DNA of 64,000 nt from Belliella filtrata (GTDB taxonomy: Bacteria > Bacteroidota > Bacteroidia > Cytophagales > Cyclobacteriaceae). Positions 27,003 to 35,500 of the stretch are shown one piece after another; within the stretch, counting starts at the first letter, position 1, and each line of letters starts with the position of its first letter. Made by a program: the position numbers and the translations under genes. Where the stretch lies: contig NZ_JAKZGP010000011.1 in the NCBI RefSeq assembly GCF_022549775.1, positions 1 to 64,000 of the forward strand, given 5' to 3'. Under the pieces are notes generated by a model that was given only the letters and a program-made list of their open reading frames with translations, was not told the DNA's origin and made no database searches.

Positions 27003-27546
27003 TAAGATAATGAATGATACAAATGATAAAGCTGTAATCAAGTGGGTAACAGTGATAGCTGTAGTTATTCCCGTTGTGGTAGCTGTTTTGTTATTTATGC
27101 CTACCAAACTTGACCTAGCGAATGAGTGGGTTTATTTTCTTCCTCACCTTAATGCGGTAATAAATAGTGCAGCTACCCTGGCCTTATTGGCTGGACTTTT
27201 TTTTATCAAAAGTGGGAATATTCAACTTCATAGGACTGCTATGACAACTGCTTTTGCATTAGGTGCAATCTTCTTAGTTTCCTATGTGATCTATCATGCG
27301 GCTGCTGAAAGTACATCTTTTGGCGGTGAAGGCCTAATCAAGTCTGTTTATTACTTTGTGCTGTTAACCCACATTTTACTGGCAGCTGTAGCATTGTTCC
27401 CAATTTTGTTGGCTTATTATTATGGATACACGGATCAGAGAGTTAAACATAAAAAGATAGTAAGATATGCCTATCCCATTTGGTTGTATGTCACCATCAC
27501 GGGGGTAATCGTATATTTGATGATAAGCCCTTATTACAGCTTCTAA
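26992..27546 (+). CDS. DUF420 membrane protein, oxidase assembly candidate
   Basis: A 184-residue protein with about five helices. HLNAVINSAATLALLAG, HRTAMTTAF, YHAA and HILLAAVALFPI carry the four His typical of DUF420. A Gram-positive DUF420 protein, CtaM, is needed for aa3 oxidase activity, so a role in oxidase maturation is likely but inferred. Overlapping start at 26992 couples it to sco; an in-frame ATG at 27010 is an alternative. Cox11 is not seen in this cluster. Confidence 0.88.
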   Translation: MENSKIMNDTNDKAVIKWVTVIAVVIPVVVAVLLFMPTKLDLANEWVYFLPHLNAVINSAATLALLAGLFFIKSGNIQLHRTAMTTAFALGAIFLVSYVIYHAAAESTSFGGEGLIKSVYYFVLLTHILLAAVALFPILLAYYYGYTDQRVKHKKIVRYAYPIWLYVTITGVIVYLMISPYYSF

Positions 27547-27577
27547 ACTAATTTTGAAAACCTATCGTTGTAAAAAT

Positions 27578-27859
27578 ATGAAGAAGATAGTACAAGTAAG
27601 TTTCTTTGTTTTTGGAATGGTGATTCTGAGCTTCCAATCTATAGCGCAATGTGCCATGTGTAGAGCATCAGTGGAGAATAATGTGAGTAATGGTGAAACA
27701 AGTATTGGAGCTGGTCTTAATACAGGAATCCTGTATTTGTTCACGATGCCTTACTTGATAGCCGCTGTGATTGGATATTTTTGGTATAAAAATGCCAAAA
27801 ATAGAAGACTGAAGGAGCTCGCAAACCCATATTTGCGACGTAAGAATTCCATTGTGTGA
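27578..27859 (+). CDS. small CxxC membrane protein, last gene of oxidase cluster
   Basis: A 93-residue protein. A signal-like segment (residues 1-24, ending FQSIAQ) is followed at once by a CxxC (C25, C28: CAMC), then a polar stretch with a GLNTGILYL motif, one membrane helix (about 50-70) and a basic tail. The ATG at 27578 is preferred to an upstream TTG because it directly begins the signal. Small proteins of this plan are frequent beside DUF420 genes in Bacteroidota, as I recall; the function is not known. The exposed CxxC suggests copper or thiol chemistry for oxidase assembly. Confidence 0.8.
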   Translation: MKKIVQVSFFVFGMVILSFQSIAQCAMCRASVENNVSNGETSIGAGLNTGILYLFTMPYLIAAVIGYFWYKNAKNRRLKELANPYLRRKNSIV

Positions 27860-28158
27860 AATTGACCAAGTTAAAATCGTGATTTGAGCTGCATTGCAAT
27901 GGGATATGCCATGACTCCTGTTTTAGTCAAAGTAGTTATTTTTTAGATATTATACCAAAATTCTAGGTTGCTAAAATTCACCTTGTTTGAGGTATAAACT
28001 TCTGTTTTTTGTAAAAATTTTGCGTATAATTATCAATAAGCTTAAACTTTTTTTAATAGCGTTAGTTTGAAATTGGAGTTAGATGATTTTAATAGATATA
28101 ACAAGTAGAAAGGCAAAGTTTGAAATATAACGTTGCTTTTTTTACTTTGACAAACAAT
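27860..28158. other. gap between oxidase cluster and sensor kinase
   Basis: About 300 AT-rich bases without a gene. A weak hairpin (TGACT with AGTCA, about 27911-27928) precedes a short T run and might be a poor terminator. No exact promoter consensus; TACTTTG at 28143-28149 is one base short of it. Confidence 0.4.
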
Positions 28159-31100
28159 ATGCTTAAACAGAGACGACTGATTTTATTTGCATCAATTATA
28201 GCCATTGGTATTCTTTTGGCAATTCATCAATTTTTTGGACAATCAGCACGAACAGATCAATTTGTAAAGGATATAGAGGATAACCTACACCTTGTAGAAA
28301 AGGAGTTTGATGAGGATTTTATTGAGATCCTTATGAAAAACAGGCCTGAAGATGAATTGAAGTTCCAAAATCTATTATTACACAACCATAGACAACCCTA
28401 TTACCTGTTTGATGATAGAGATAGTTTGATATTTTGGTCAAATTTCGAACATTTACCAGTCTTTTCCTCATTGAATAAAGGCAAAGCACATCAATTGTAT
28501 GAAGATACACGTGGGGTATATTATGCAAAAATCCGCCAAGTAAAAAGAGGTGAAGGAAATTTCTGGCTTGTACAGCTTTTTCCACTGAATTTCAAAAGAG
28601 AAATTCAGAATGATTTTTTATTATCTGGCTTTAATCCGGAGCTTTTTGGAAACAACAGGTTGAGTCTTTACCCTGACCAAACATTTTCAGCTCATGATAT
28701 TAAAAGTATAAAGGGGGATTTTATTTTCTCTATTCGATTCGAAAGTGGTTATCAGCCTGTACATAAGGAAAGTAATCATACTGTATTGATATTTTTCTTT
28801 TCCTTGCTTTTGCTCGTATTGATAGTCGGTTATGGGTTTATTTCCATGATTTGGAAGAAAGGTAAAAGAAACCTGGCAATTATATATACAAGTGGGATTT
28901 TTCTTATTATAAGATCATTTATGTTATTTTTTCACTTTCCACAAGACTTTTTTGAATTTGAGTTATTTGATTCTAGTAAATATGCTTCTTCCTGGTTCAA
29001 CCCAAGTTTAGGGGATTTGCTTTTAAACACCATTTGTTATATGGTGGTGTTTGGGTTGGTGTTGAAGGTATTTGCAAGCCAACAGTTTCAGGTAAACTTT
29101 AATAAATTTCGAGAGCCTTTTAGACCAGGTATTTTTGTCTTTCTTTCTTATTTGGTCTCTACCATTCTACTGGCGCTTTTCTACAGCTTGTATATCAATA
29201 TATTGAGTAATGCACAATGGGATCTAAATATTCTCACACTACCTTCTTTTGACTATTTTAAAATGATCAGTTTGCTGATTATTTTCTTTGGTGGAGCCAT
29301 GTATTTATTGTTTTCTATTTTGGGGATCAATTTGGTGTTAAGCGGTGAAAGGATTGAGAAAATTTTTGCTTTGAGAATTTTGGTTTACTTCTCAGTCCCT
29401 ATTGGGATTTTATTAGGATATTACAACTGGGTCTATTTTATAGCTTTTTTATCTCATTTCTTCTTGTTGTTTTCAATAGTAAGTTTTGAGCTTTACAAGA
29501 ATATATTCAAGCTTGGTTTGAATACATTCCTTACCTTCTTTTTTGGATGCCTGATTGGTGCTGTAGTAACAGGGATCGCCTCTCATCAAGTATTTTTGGA
29601 TAGACAGCATCAAGCAAAAGTTAGGTTTGGCATGCAACAATTGGTGGAAAATGATGTTATGGCTGAGTTTTACCTTGGTGGCATTATGGATAGGATAAAA
29701 GGAGACTTGTTTATCAAGAATACACTTACAGATCCTTTCCAGCCAAATGAAGTGATCGAAAGGAAGATTCGAAAGTTTCATATTACCAATTACTTTGAAC
29801 AATATGATGTGAAAATCCGAGTGTTCAATGTTAGGGGAGACAATGCTATTGATAGGTCAAGTACAGAGAGTTTACAGGATTTAAGATTAGATTATATCAA
29901 AAGCGATAATGCCACTTCTGTAAGAGATTTGTATTTTGTCAAAGGCTCTAGAGAGGGGCTTGGAAATAGGTATGTGACTTTTATCCCTTTATACAGGGAA
30001 AGTACGTTTGTGGGCACAGTATTTATAGAGTTGAAGCAATTGAAAATACACCCAACAGCGGTATTTCCGAGATTGATATTAGATAGGAAATACAATGCAA
30101 ATCTTGGAGAACGGAATTTTGATTATGCTGTTTTTCAGGATGGTGTTTTACAGTATTCCGTAGGCGTATTTAACTATAGGTCCTTAGATCTAGAGGAGTT
30201 TTTGAGTTCAAGTAAGTTGAAGTCAACAGGTTCTTATGCGAAGAAATATCACCATTTTAGTGTTGAAAATGAGGATCGGCAAGTAATAGTATCTTCACCA
30301 ACTTACCCTGTTTATTATATTCTTGCTGACATTTCACTTTTTTTCGTAGCCTTTATTCTACTTACTTTGATTAGTATTTTAGCATTCACCCTAAGAAACG
30401 GAATCAAAAGGTTTAGTTTTACATATGCCACAAGACTTCAGATGTACTTGAATTTCGCTTTTTTCTTTCCGATTTTGACCATTAGTTTGATCATCATCGG
30501 ATTATTGACGAGTTCATATAAGGAGGAGCTTCATAGGCAATATTTTCAAAAGGCCTCATTGGTAGCAGACAACCTCTCGGCTATTATGGAGAGGTTATCT
30601 ATGAGAGAAGCAGATCGAGATGATCTAGTTGAAATGGTCAATAACTTAGCGGGGACAACTAGTGTAGAAGTGAATGTTTATCAGTCAGACGGTACGCTCC
30701 TTGCTACTTCACAGCCAAATATTTTTGATAAGCGCATCGTCACTAAATTTATCAATCCAGCTGCTTGGGCACAAATCATTAGTGAGCAAAACAATCGTGC
30801 TATTTTAGAGGAGACAATAGGTAACTTAAGTTTCAAAACTGTCTATGTGGCTATAAGATCTACCGATAGTCAGCAAGTTAGGGCAATTGTATCTATTCCT
30901 TTCTTTGAGTCCGAGGCTGAACTTGACATGTTGATAGCGGATGTCCTAAGCAACATTGCCAATATATTTGTGTTGATTTTCATTGTATTTTTATTTGTTT
31001 CTTATTTTGTATCAAAGAAGCTTACGCTTCCTTTCAACTTACTAACACAAAAATTGAAAGATACCGACTTGGACAGTAATGAACCCATGTATTGGCCCAC

Positions 31101-31884
31101 AAATGATGAGATTGGTCTTTTGGTAAATGAGTATAACAACATGCTTTTTAAGTTGGAAGCAAGTAAGAAAACTTTGGCCAATACTGAAAAGGAATCAGCT
31201 TGGAGAGAAATGGCCAAGCAAGTAGCTCATGAAATTAAAAACCCACTTACTCCCATGAAGCTCACTTTACAGCATTTGCTTAGATTACAAGCGATGGGGA
31301 AGCTTGATGATACAGAAAAGTTAAAAAAGCCAATTCAAACCCTCATTCATCAAGTAGATACCTTAAGTGATATTGCCACATCTTTTTCAACATTTGCTAA
31401 AATGCCACTTCCTAAAAATGAGTTGATGGATTTCAGAACTGTGGTGCAAGAGAGTGTTGAGCTTTTTAAAAATAGAGATAAAGGAACCGTGATCCTCCAT
31501 GATTTCAGTCAAAATGCGTCCTTATACATTATGGGTGATGACCAGCTTTTTGGGAGAGTGATTGGGAATTTGATCATTAATGGTATCCAAGCTGTAGATT
31601 CGGGTAAACAGCCTGTAATAGACGTAACGCTCAAAATAGTTCCATATCAACAAGTGGTTTTAGAAATCAAAGATAATGGTAAGGGAATACCTGATGAGTT
31701 AAAAGATAAAATTTTCATCCCTAATTTTAGTACCAAGTCTGAAGGCTCAGGTTTGGGCTTGGCTATTGCCAAACGAGGTGTTGAAACTGCTGGTGGAAAA
31801 ATCTGGTTTGAGACAGAGGAAGGTAAAGGGACTAGCTTTTTCCTTTCCTTTGAATTGGTTCAGCAAGATATTCAGATGGGTTGA
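28159..31884 (+). CDS. large NtrY-like sensor histidine kinase
   Basis: A 1241-residue membrane kinase. Anchor helix at 6-24, an extracytoplasmic domain (about 25-205), a block of about eight helices (207-475), a second extracytoplasmic domain (about 476-715), helices near 719-745 and 763-787, a third extracytoplasmic domain (788-925), a helix at 927-950 and a HAMP-like linker. The phospho-acceptor is His1024 in AHEIKNPLTPMKL, as in NtrY. ATP-binding motifs follow (NLIINGIQAV, DNGKGIP, GSGLGLAIAK). I use the ATG at 28159, not an upstream TTG. No response regulator is adjacent, so the partner is unknown. Confidence 0.9.
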   Translation: MLKQRRLILFASIIAIGILLAIHQFFGQSARTDQFVKDIEDNLHLVEKEFDEDFIEILMKNRPEDELKFQNLLLHNHRQPYYLFDDRDSLIFWSNFEHLPVFSSLNKGKAHQLYEDTRGVYYAKIRQVKRGEGNFWLVQLFPLNFKREIQNDFLLSGFNPELFGNNRLSLYPDQTFSAHDIKSIKGDFIFSIRFESGYQPVHKESNHTVLIFFFSLLLLVLIVGYGFISMIWKKGKRNLAIIYTSGIFLIIRSFMLFFHFPQDFFEFELFDSSKYASSWFNPSLGDLLLNTICYMVVFGLVLKVFASQQFQVNFNKFREPFRPGIFVFLSYLVSTILLALFYSLYINILSNAQWDLNILTLPSFDYFKMISLLIIFFGGAMYLLFSILGINLVLSGERIEKIFALRILVYFSVPIGILLGYYNWVYFIAFLSHFFLLFSIVSFELYKNIFKLGLNTFLTFFFGCLIGAVVTGIASHQVFLDRQHQAKVRFGMQQLVENDVMAEFYLGGIMDRIKGDLFIKNTLTDPFQPNEVIERKIRKFHITNYFEQYDVKIRVFNVRGDNAIDRSSTESLQDLRLDYIKSDNATSVRDLYFVKGSREGLGNRYVTFIPLYRESTFVGTVFIELKQLKIHPTAVFPRLILDRKYNANLGERNFDYAVFQDGVLQYSVGVFNYRSLDLEEFLSSSKLKSTGSYAKKYHHFSVENEDRQVIVSSPTYPVYYILADISLFFVAFILLTLISILAFTLRNGIKRFSFTYATRLQMYLNFAFFFPILTISLIIIGLLTSSYKEELHRQYFQKASLVADNLSAIMERLSMREADRDDLVEMVNNLAGTTSVEVNVYQSDGTLLATSQPNIFDKRIVTKFINPAAWAQIISEQNNRAILEETIGNLSFKTVYVAIRSTDSQQVRAIVSIPFFESEAELDMLIADVLSNIANIFVLIFIVFLFVSYFVSKKLTLPFNLLTQKLKDTDLDSNEPMYWPTNDEIGLLVNEYNNMLFKLEASKKTLANTEKESAWREMAKQVAHEIKNPLTPMKLTLQHLLRLQAMGKLDDTEKLKKPIQTLIHQVDTLSDIATSFSTFAKMPLPKNELMDFRTVVQESVELFKNRDKGTVILHDFSQNASLYIMGDDQLFGRVIGNLIINGIQAVDSGKQPVIDVTLKIVPYQQVVLEIKDNGKGIPDELKDKIFIPNFSTKSEGSGLGLAIAKRGVETAGGKIWFETEEGKGTSFFLSFELVQQDIQMG

Positions 31885-31965
31885 AAATAATCAAAGTTTG
31901 TGTCGACTATTTTTTTTGATTGAATATACTACCTTAGCAGGTGGTATTAATCATCATGTTCTCAA

Positions 31966-34900
31966 TTGAAAAAACTTTTACTGTTAGGGTTTACTTTGCT
32001 TGTTTTTCTTGAGCTTAGCGCTCAAGAACAGCGTTGTAAATGGTGGTCAACAGATCAGCTTTCGAGTTGGGTTTTGCTTGATTCCTTATCAGTAATGGAG
32101 GAACATATTCAAGTCAGCGATGGTGCAGATAGGAATTTTGAGTTTGAGTATAATCTGAATACAGGGATGATCAAAGTCGCTTTAGGATCAATAGATGCGA
32201 TAGATTCTATTCGAGTATGCTATAAAACTTTCCCATATAGCTTTCATTTACCAGTGTCCAGAAGATCTTTGGACATGGATTATGATTCAATGGCCATGTT
32301 TAAAGACCGAAGGGTACAGGCCATTCCAGCATTTGATTTTAGAGAGGAGCTTTTTCCTTCCACTAACCTTCAGAAATCTGGTAACTTGACCCGAGGTGTG
32401 TCTTTTGGGAACACTCAAAACGTATTTGTAAACTCCTCACTCAATCTTCAAATGTCTGGCCAGTTGGCTGATAACCTGAATATCCGTGCTAGTATCACAG
32501 ATCAAAATGTGCCTTTTCAGCCAGAAGGTAATACCCAGCAGTTACAAGACTTTGATAATGTGCTCGTGGAGTTGTATAATGATAGATTCAACTTGTCAGC
32601 TGGTGATGTCGTCTTGAGACAGCGCGAGTCGGAATTTTTGCGGTATTATAAAAATGTGCAAGGAGCTCAAGTGACTACAAATTATCAGCTCAATGATAAA
32701 TGGAAAGCATCTACTCAAGCATCAGCCTCTGTGGCAAAGGGTAAATTTGCTTCTATTCAGCTCGATGTTTTTGAAGGTACACTTGGGCCATACAGAATCC
32801 CTGGGCCGCAAAATGAGCGGTTTGTAATTATTATGGCCAACTCGGAGCGTGTGTTTTTAGATGGAAAACAACTTCAGAGAGGATTCAACTATGACTATGT
32901 GATCGATTATAATCAAGGAGAAATTACATTTACTCCCAATGTCTTGATCACCCAGTATTCACGTGTGAGGATAGATTATGAATATGCTGAGAGAAATTAT
33001 TCAAGATCCATCTTGACTGCTAATCATATCCAAGAGTCTGATAAAGTGACCTTTTACATGAACTATTACCGTGAGCAAGATAATAGGAATAGACCACTGT
33101 TTTTTGAGTTTTCGGATGCTGAAAAACGCCTTCTAGCTTCGGTTGGAGATGATTTGGAAGCTGCGGCTGTTCCAAGAGTAGATTCTGTGTCTTTTGACCC
33201 TAGTAGGATTTTGTATAGAAGAGTTGATACGATAGATGTTTCTGGCAATCCCTTATCCTTTTTCGAATATTCGACCAATCCAGAAGAAGCATTTTTTGCT
33301 GTAGGGTTTTCAGAAGTAGGGCAAGGTAATGGGGACTATGTCAGGTCAGCTCAAATAACCAATGGTCCCGTATATGAATATGTACCCCGTGTCAATGGTC
33401 AGCCTCAAGGTAGGTTTAGCATTTTGTCTCAGCTTCCTGCACCAAATAAGCGACAGATGTTGACTGCAGGAGGTAGGGTGAAGTTAAGTGCTCATGAACA
33501 GGCGTATACTGAGGTTGCTTTTTCGAATACAGACAATAACCTTTTTTCAACATTAGACAATGAGGACAACACTGGTTTTGGAATCAAGTCAGGTATTTCA
33601 TCCGAAAACCGAACTTTTGAGAAGCTTGAAGGATATAAGTTCAATGCGCTGACTGAATTTGAGTACAATTCAGTGCATTTTAGTTTTATAGATCGGATAA
33701 GGTATATTGAATTTGATAGGGACTGGAGTTTGAATCCAGAAGATCTCATAGAGCATGGAGCAGAGCGAATATTCAATACACAATTTGCCTTGGAAAAAGA
33801 TGCAGACAGGAGACTTTTTTATCGCTTTAACCTTCGGAACCGGGAAGGTGTATTGGCTGGAACGCAACATCTCGCTACAGTCAATCAGGTAATAGGGAAT
33901 AAAATTTTCCTGAAACAGGATTTTTTTCAACTAGATAGTGATGTTAGGAATCTGGACTCTTACTGGCTTCGATATACTGGGGACATCAGCTACAGAGGCA
34001 ATGTGATTGTGCCAGGATATAGACTTATGGTGGATCGCAATACAGTAAGAGATGCAGCCACAGATTCTGTAGTGAGTACTGCGATGAACTTTATCGAGCA
34101 TACAGCATACATCAAAAGTAATGATACCTTACGCTATTCTTTTTTTGTAGATGTGAGTAAGCGAGAGGATAAGTTTCCTGTAGAAGGAGTGCTGGTGAGA
34201 GATACTGAAGCTTTCGCTACCAATATAGGCTTGAAAAGACGCTTTGGTCTACATGATTTTAAAGGTACTTTTACTTATAGAGCGTTGAGGTTTTTAAGAT
34301 TGGCCGATGAGGTAGAAACAACAGTTTTGGGGAAGATCGATTATCACAGTAATTTGCTAAAAGGTAATTTGAGAAATGAGCTTTCTTATGCCTTGGGCAA
34401 CGGGAGAGAGTTTAGGCGAGAGTTTGTTTTTCTTCCTGTACCCGCTGGAGAAGGTACCCATGCATGGCGGGATGATAATGGTGATGGAGTTCAGCAACTC
34501 AATGAATTTTATCTTGCAGTAAACCCAGAGGAAAAGAATTTCATCAAAGTATTTGTACCTACGGCAGATTTCATTCAAGCTTACTCCACAATTTTCAATT
34601 ACAGGTTGAATGCAAAATTCCCCGATACTTGGAGGACAGTATCTGGGCTCCGAAAACTTTTGCAAAAATTCTCTAATAATACCAGTTTGAGTATAGAGAA
34701 GAAGATTACATCTGATCAGTTTTGGGATAGGGTAAATCCCTTTGTAGGAGGGTTTGCTGATGAAGACCTGGTGTCTGTTAGGCAAGTGATCAGGAGTTCC
34801 TTTTTCTTCAACAGGTCCTCTCCAAAGTATGGTTTTGACTTTTCTATTTTTGATAGTCAAAACAAACAGTTGCTTGCTGGAGGATTTGAAGATTTGGCAC

Positions 34901-35430
34901 AGAAAGACTTGAGGTTGAATACACGCTTTAATTTTAATCCTAATTGGAATATGAGGTTCTTATTGATGTCAGGCCGTAGGTTTGCAGGATCAGATTTTTT
35001 GGAAAATAGAAACTACCTGATAGAGCAATATGCTCTAGGTCCAGAGCTTGCTTGGCAGCTTGGAAGTACTTTTCGGTCTACGATTATGTATCAATATACA
35101 GACAAGGTCAACCTGAGCAATGAATTGCAAGATGAAAAGGCAGTTCTTCATCAACTTGGCTTAGATTTGCGTTTTGCTCGTGCCATACGTACTACCTTGA
35201 ATGCACAATTGAAGTACATATATATCGACTATAATGGACAAGCTAACTCCCCAGCTGGCTATGAAATGCTCCAAGCTTTGAATACGGGCAATAATTTAAC
35301 TTGGACATTCAACTGGCTACAAAAAATCGGAGAAGGGTTGCAGATGAATATGGTTTATGAAGGTAGGAATTCTGAGGGCTTAGGAAGACTGGTTCACGTC
35401 GGAAGAATGCAAGTGACTGCATTGTTTTGA
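31966..35430 (+). CDS. large SprA-like outer-membrane or surface protein
   Basis: An 1154-residue exported protein. The first codon is TTG at 31966; it directly begins a signal peptide (MKKLLLLGFTLLVFLELSAQ), and the only nearby ATG (31956) is out of frame, so TTG is the likely start. The mature part is beta-rich with motifs seen in SprA/Sov-type proteins (NLTRGVSFGN, VNSSLNLQMSGQL, YDYVIDYNQGEITFTP). The C-terminus is amphipathic beta-strand and ends in Phe, as expected for an outer-membrane barrel. SprA itself is about twice this length, so this is a smaller relative. It follows the kinase by 81 bases. Confidence 0.8.
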   Translation: MKKLLLLGFTLLVFLELSAQEQRCKWWSTDQLSSWVLLDSLSVMEEHIQVSDGADRNFEFEYNLNTGMIKVALGSIDAIDSIRVCYKTFPYSFHLPVSRRSLDMDYDSMAMFKDRRVQAIPAFDFREELFPSTNLQKSGNLTRGVSFGNTQNVFVNSSLNLQMSGQLADNLNIRASITDQNVPFQPEGNTQQLQDFDNVLVELYNDRFNLSAGDVVLRQRESEFLRYYKNVQGAQVTTNYQLNDKWKASTQASASVAKGKFASIQLDVFEGTLGPYRIPGPQNERFVIIMANSERVFLDGKQLQRGFNYDYVIDYNQGEITFTPNVLITQYSRVRIDYEYAERNYSRSILTANHIQESDKVTFYMNYYREQDNRNRPLFFEFSDAEKRLLASVGDDLEAAAVPRVDSVSFDPSRILYRRVDTIDVSGNPLSFFEYSTNPEEAFFAVGFSEVGQGNGDYVRSAQITNGPVYEYVPRVNGQPQGRFSILSQLPAPNKRQMLTAGGRVKLSAHEQAYTEVAFSNTDNNLFSTLDNEDNTGFGIKSGISSENRTFEKLEGYKFNALTEFEYNSVHFSFIDRIRYIEFDRDWSLNPEDLIEHGAERIFNTQFALEKDADRRLFYRFNLRNREGVLAGTQHLATVNQVIGNKIFLKQDFFQLDSDVRNLDSYWLRYTGDISYRGNVIVPGYRLMVDRNTVRDAATDSVVSTAMNFIEHTAYIKSNDTLRYSFFVDVSKREDKFPVEGVLVRDTEAFATNIGLKRRFGLHDFKGTFTYRALRFLRLADEVETTVLGKIDYHSNLLKGNLRNELSYALGNGREFRREFVFLPVPAGEGTHAWRDDNGDGVQQLNEFYLAVNPEEKNFIKVFVPTADFIQAYSTIFNYRLNAKFPDTWRTVSGLRKLLQKFSNNTSLSIEKKITSDQFWDRVNPFVGGFADEDLVSVRQVIRSSFFFNRSSPKYGFDFSIFDSQNKQLLAGGFEDLAQKDLRLNTRFNFNPNWNMRFLLMSGRRFAGSDFLENRNYLIEQYALGPELAWQLGSTFRSTIMYQYTDKVNLSNELQDEKAVLHQLGLDLRFARAIRTTLNAQLKYIYIDYNGQANSPAGYEMLQALNTGNNLTWTFNWLQKIGEGLQMNMVYEGRNSEGLGRLVHVGRMQVTALF

Positions 35431-35500
35431 CAAGAGCAAAACCTTATGGGCAATATTAAAACAAATTTGAATCCTTGAAAATCAACCGCTCGTTAACAGA

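Noticed and set aside
11240-27859. A foreign or mobile respiratory island
   Set aside because: No integrase, tRNA-end repeat or composition break was seen; the adjacent tRNA-Cys is transcribed away with no attachment-like duplication that I can find.
34357-34860. 167-residue minus-strand frame inside the SprA-like gene
   Set aside because: Opposite a clear coding gene, no signal or domain, no promoter; a shadow.
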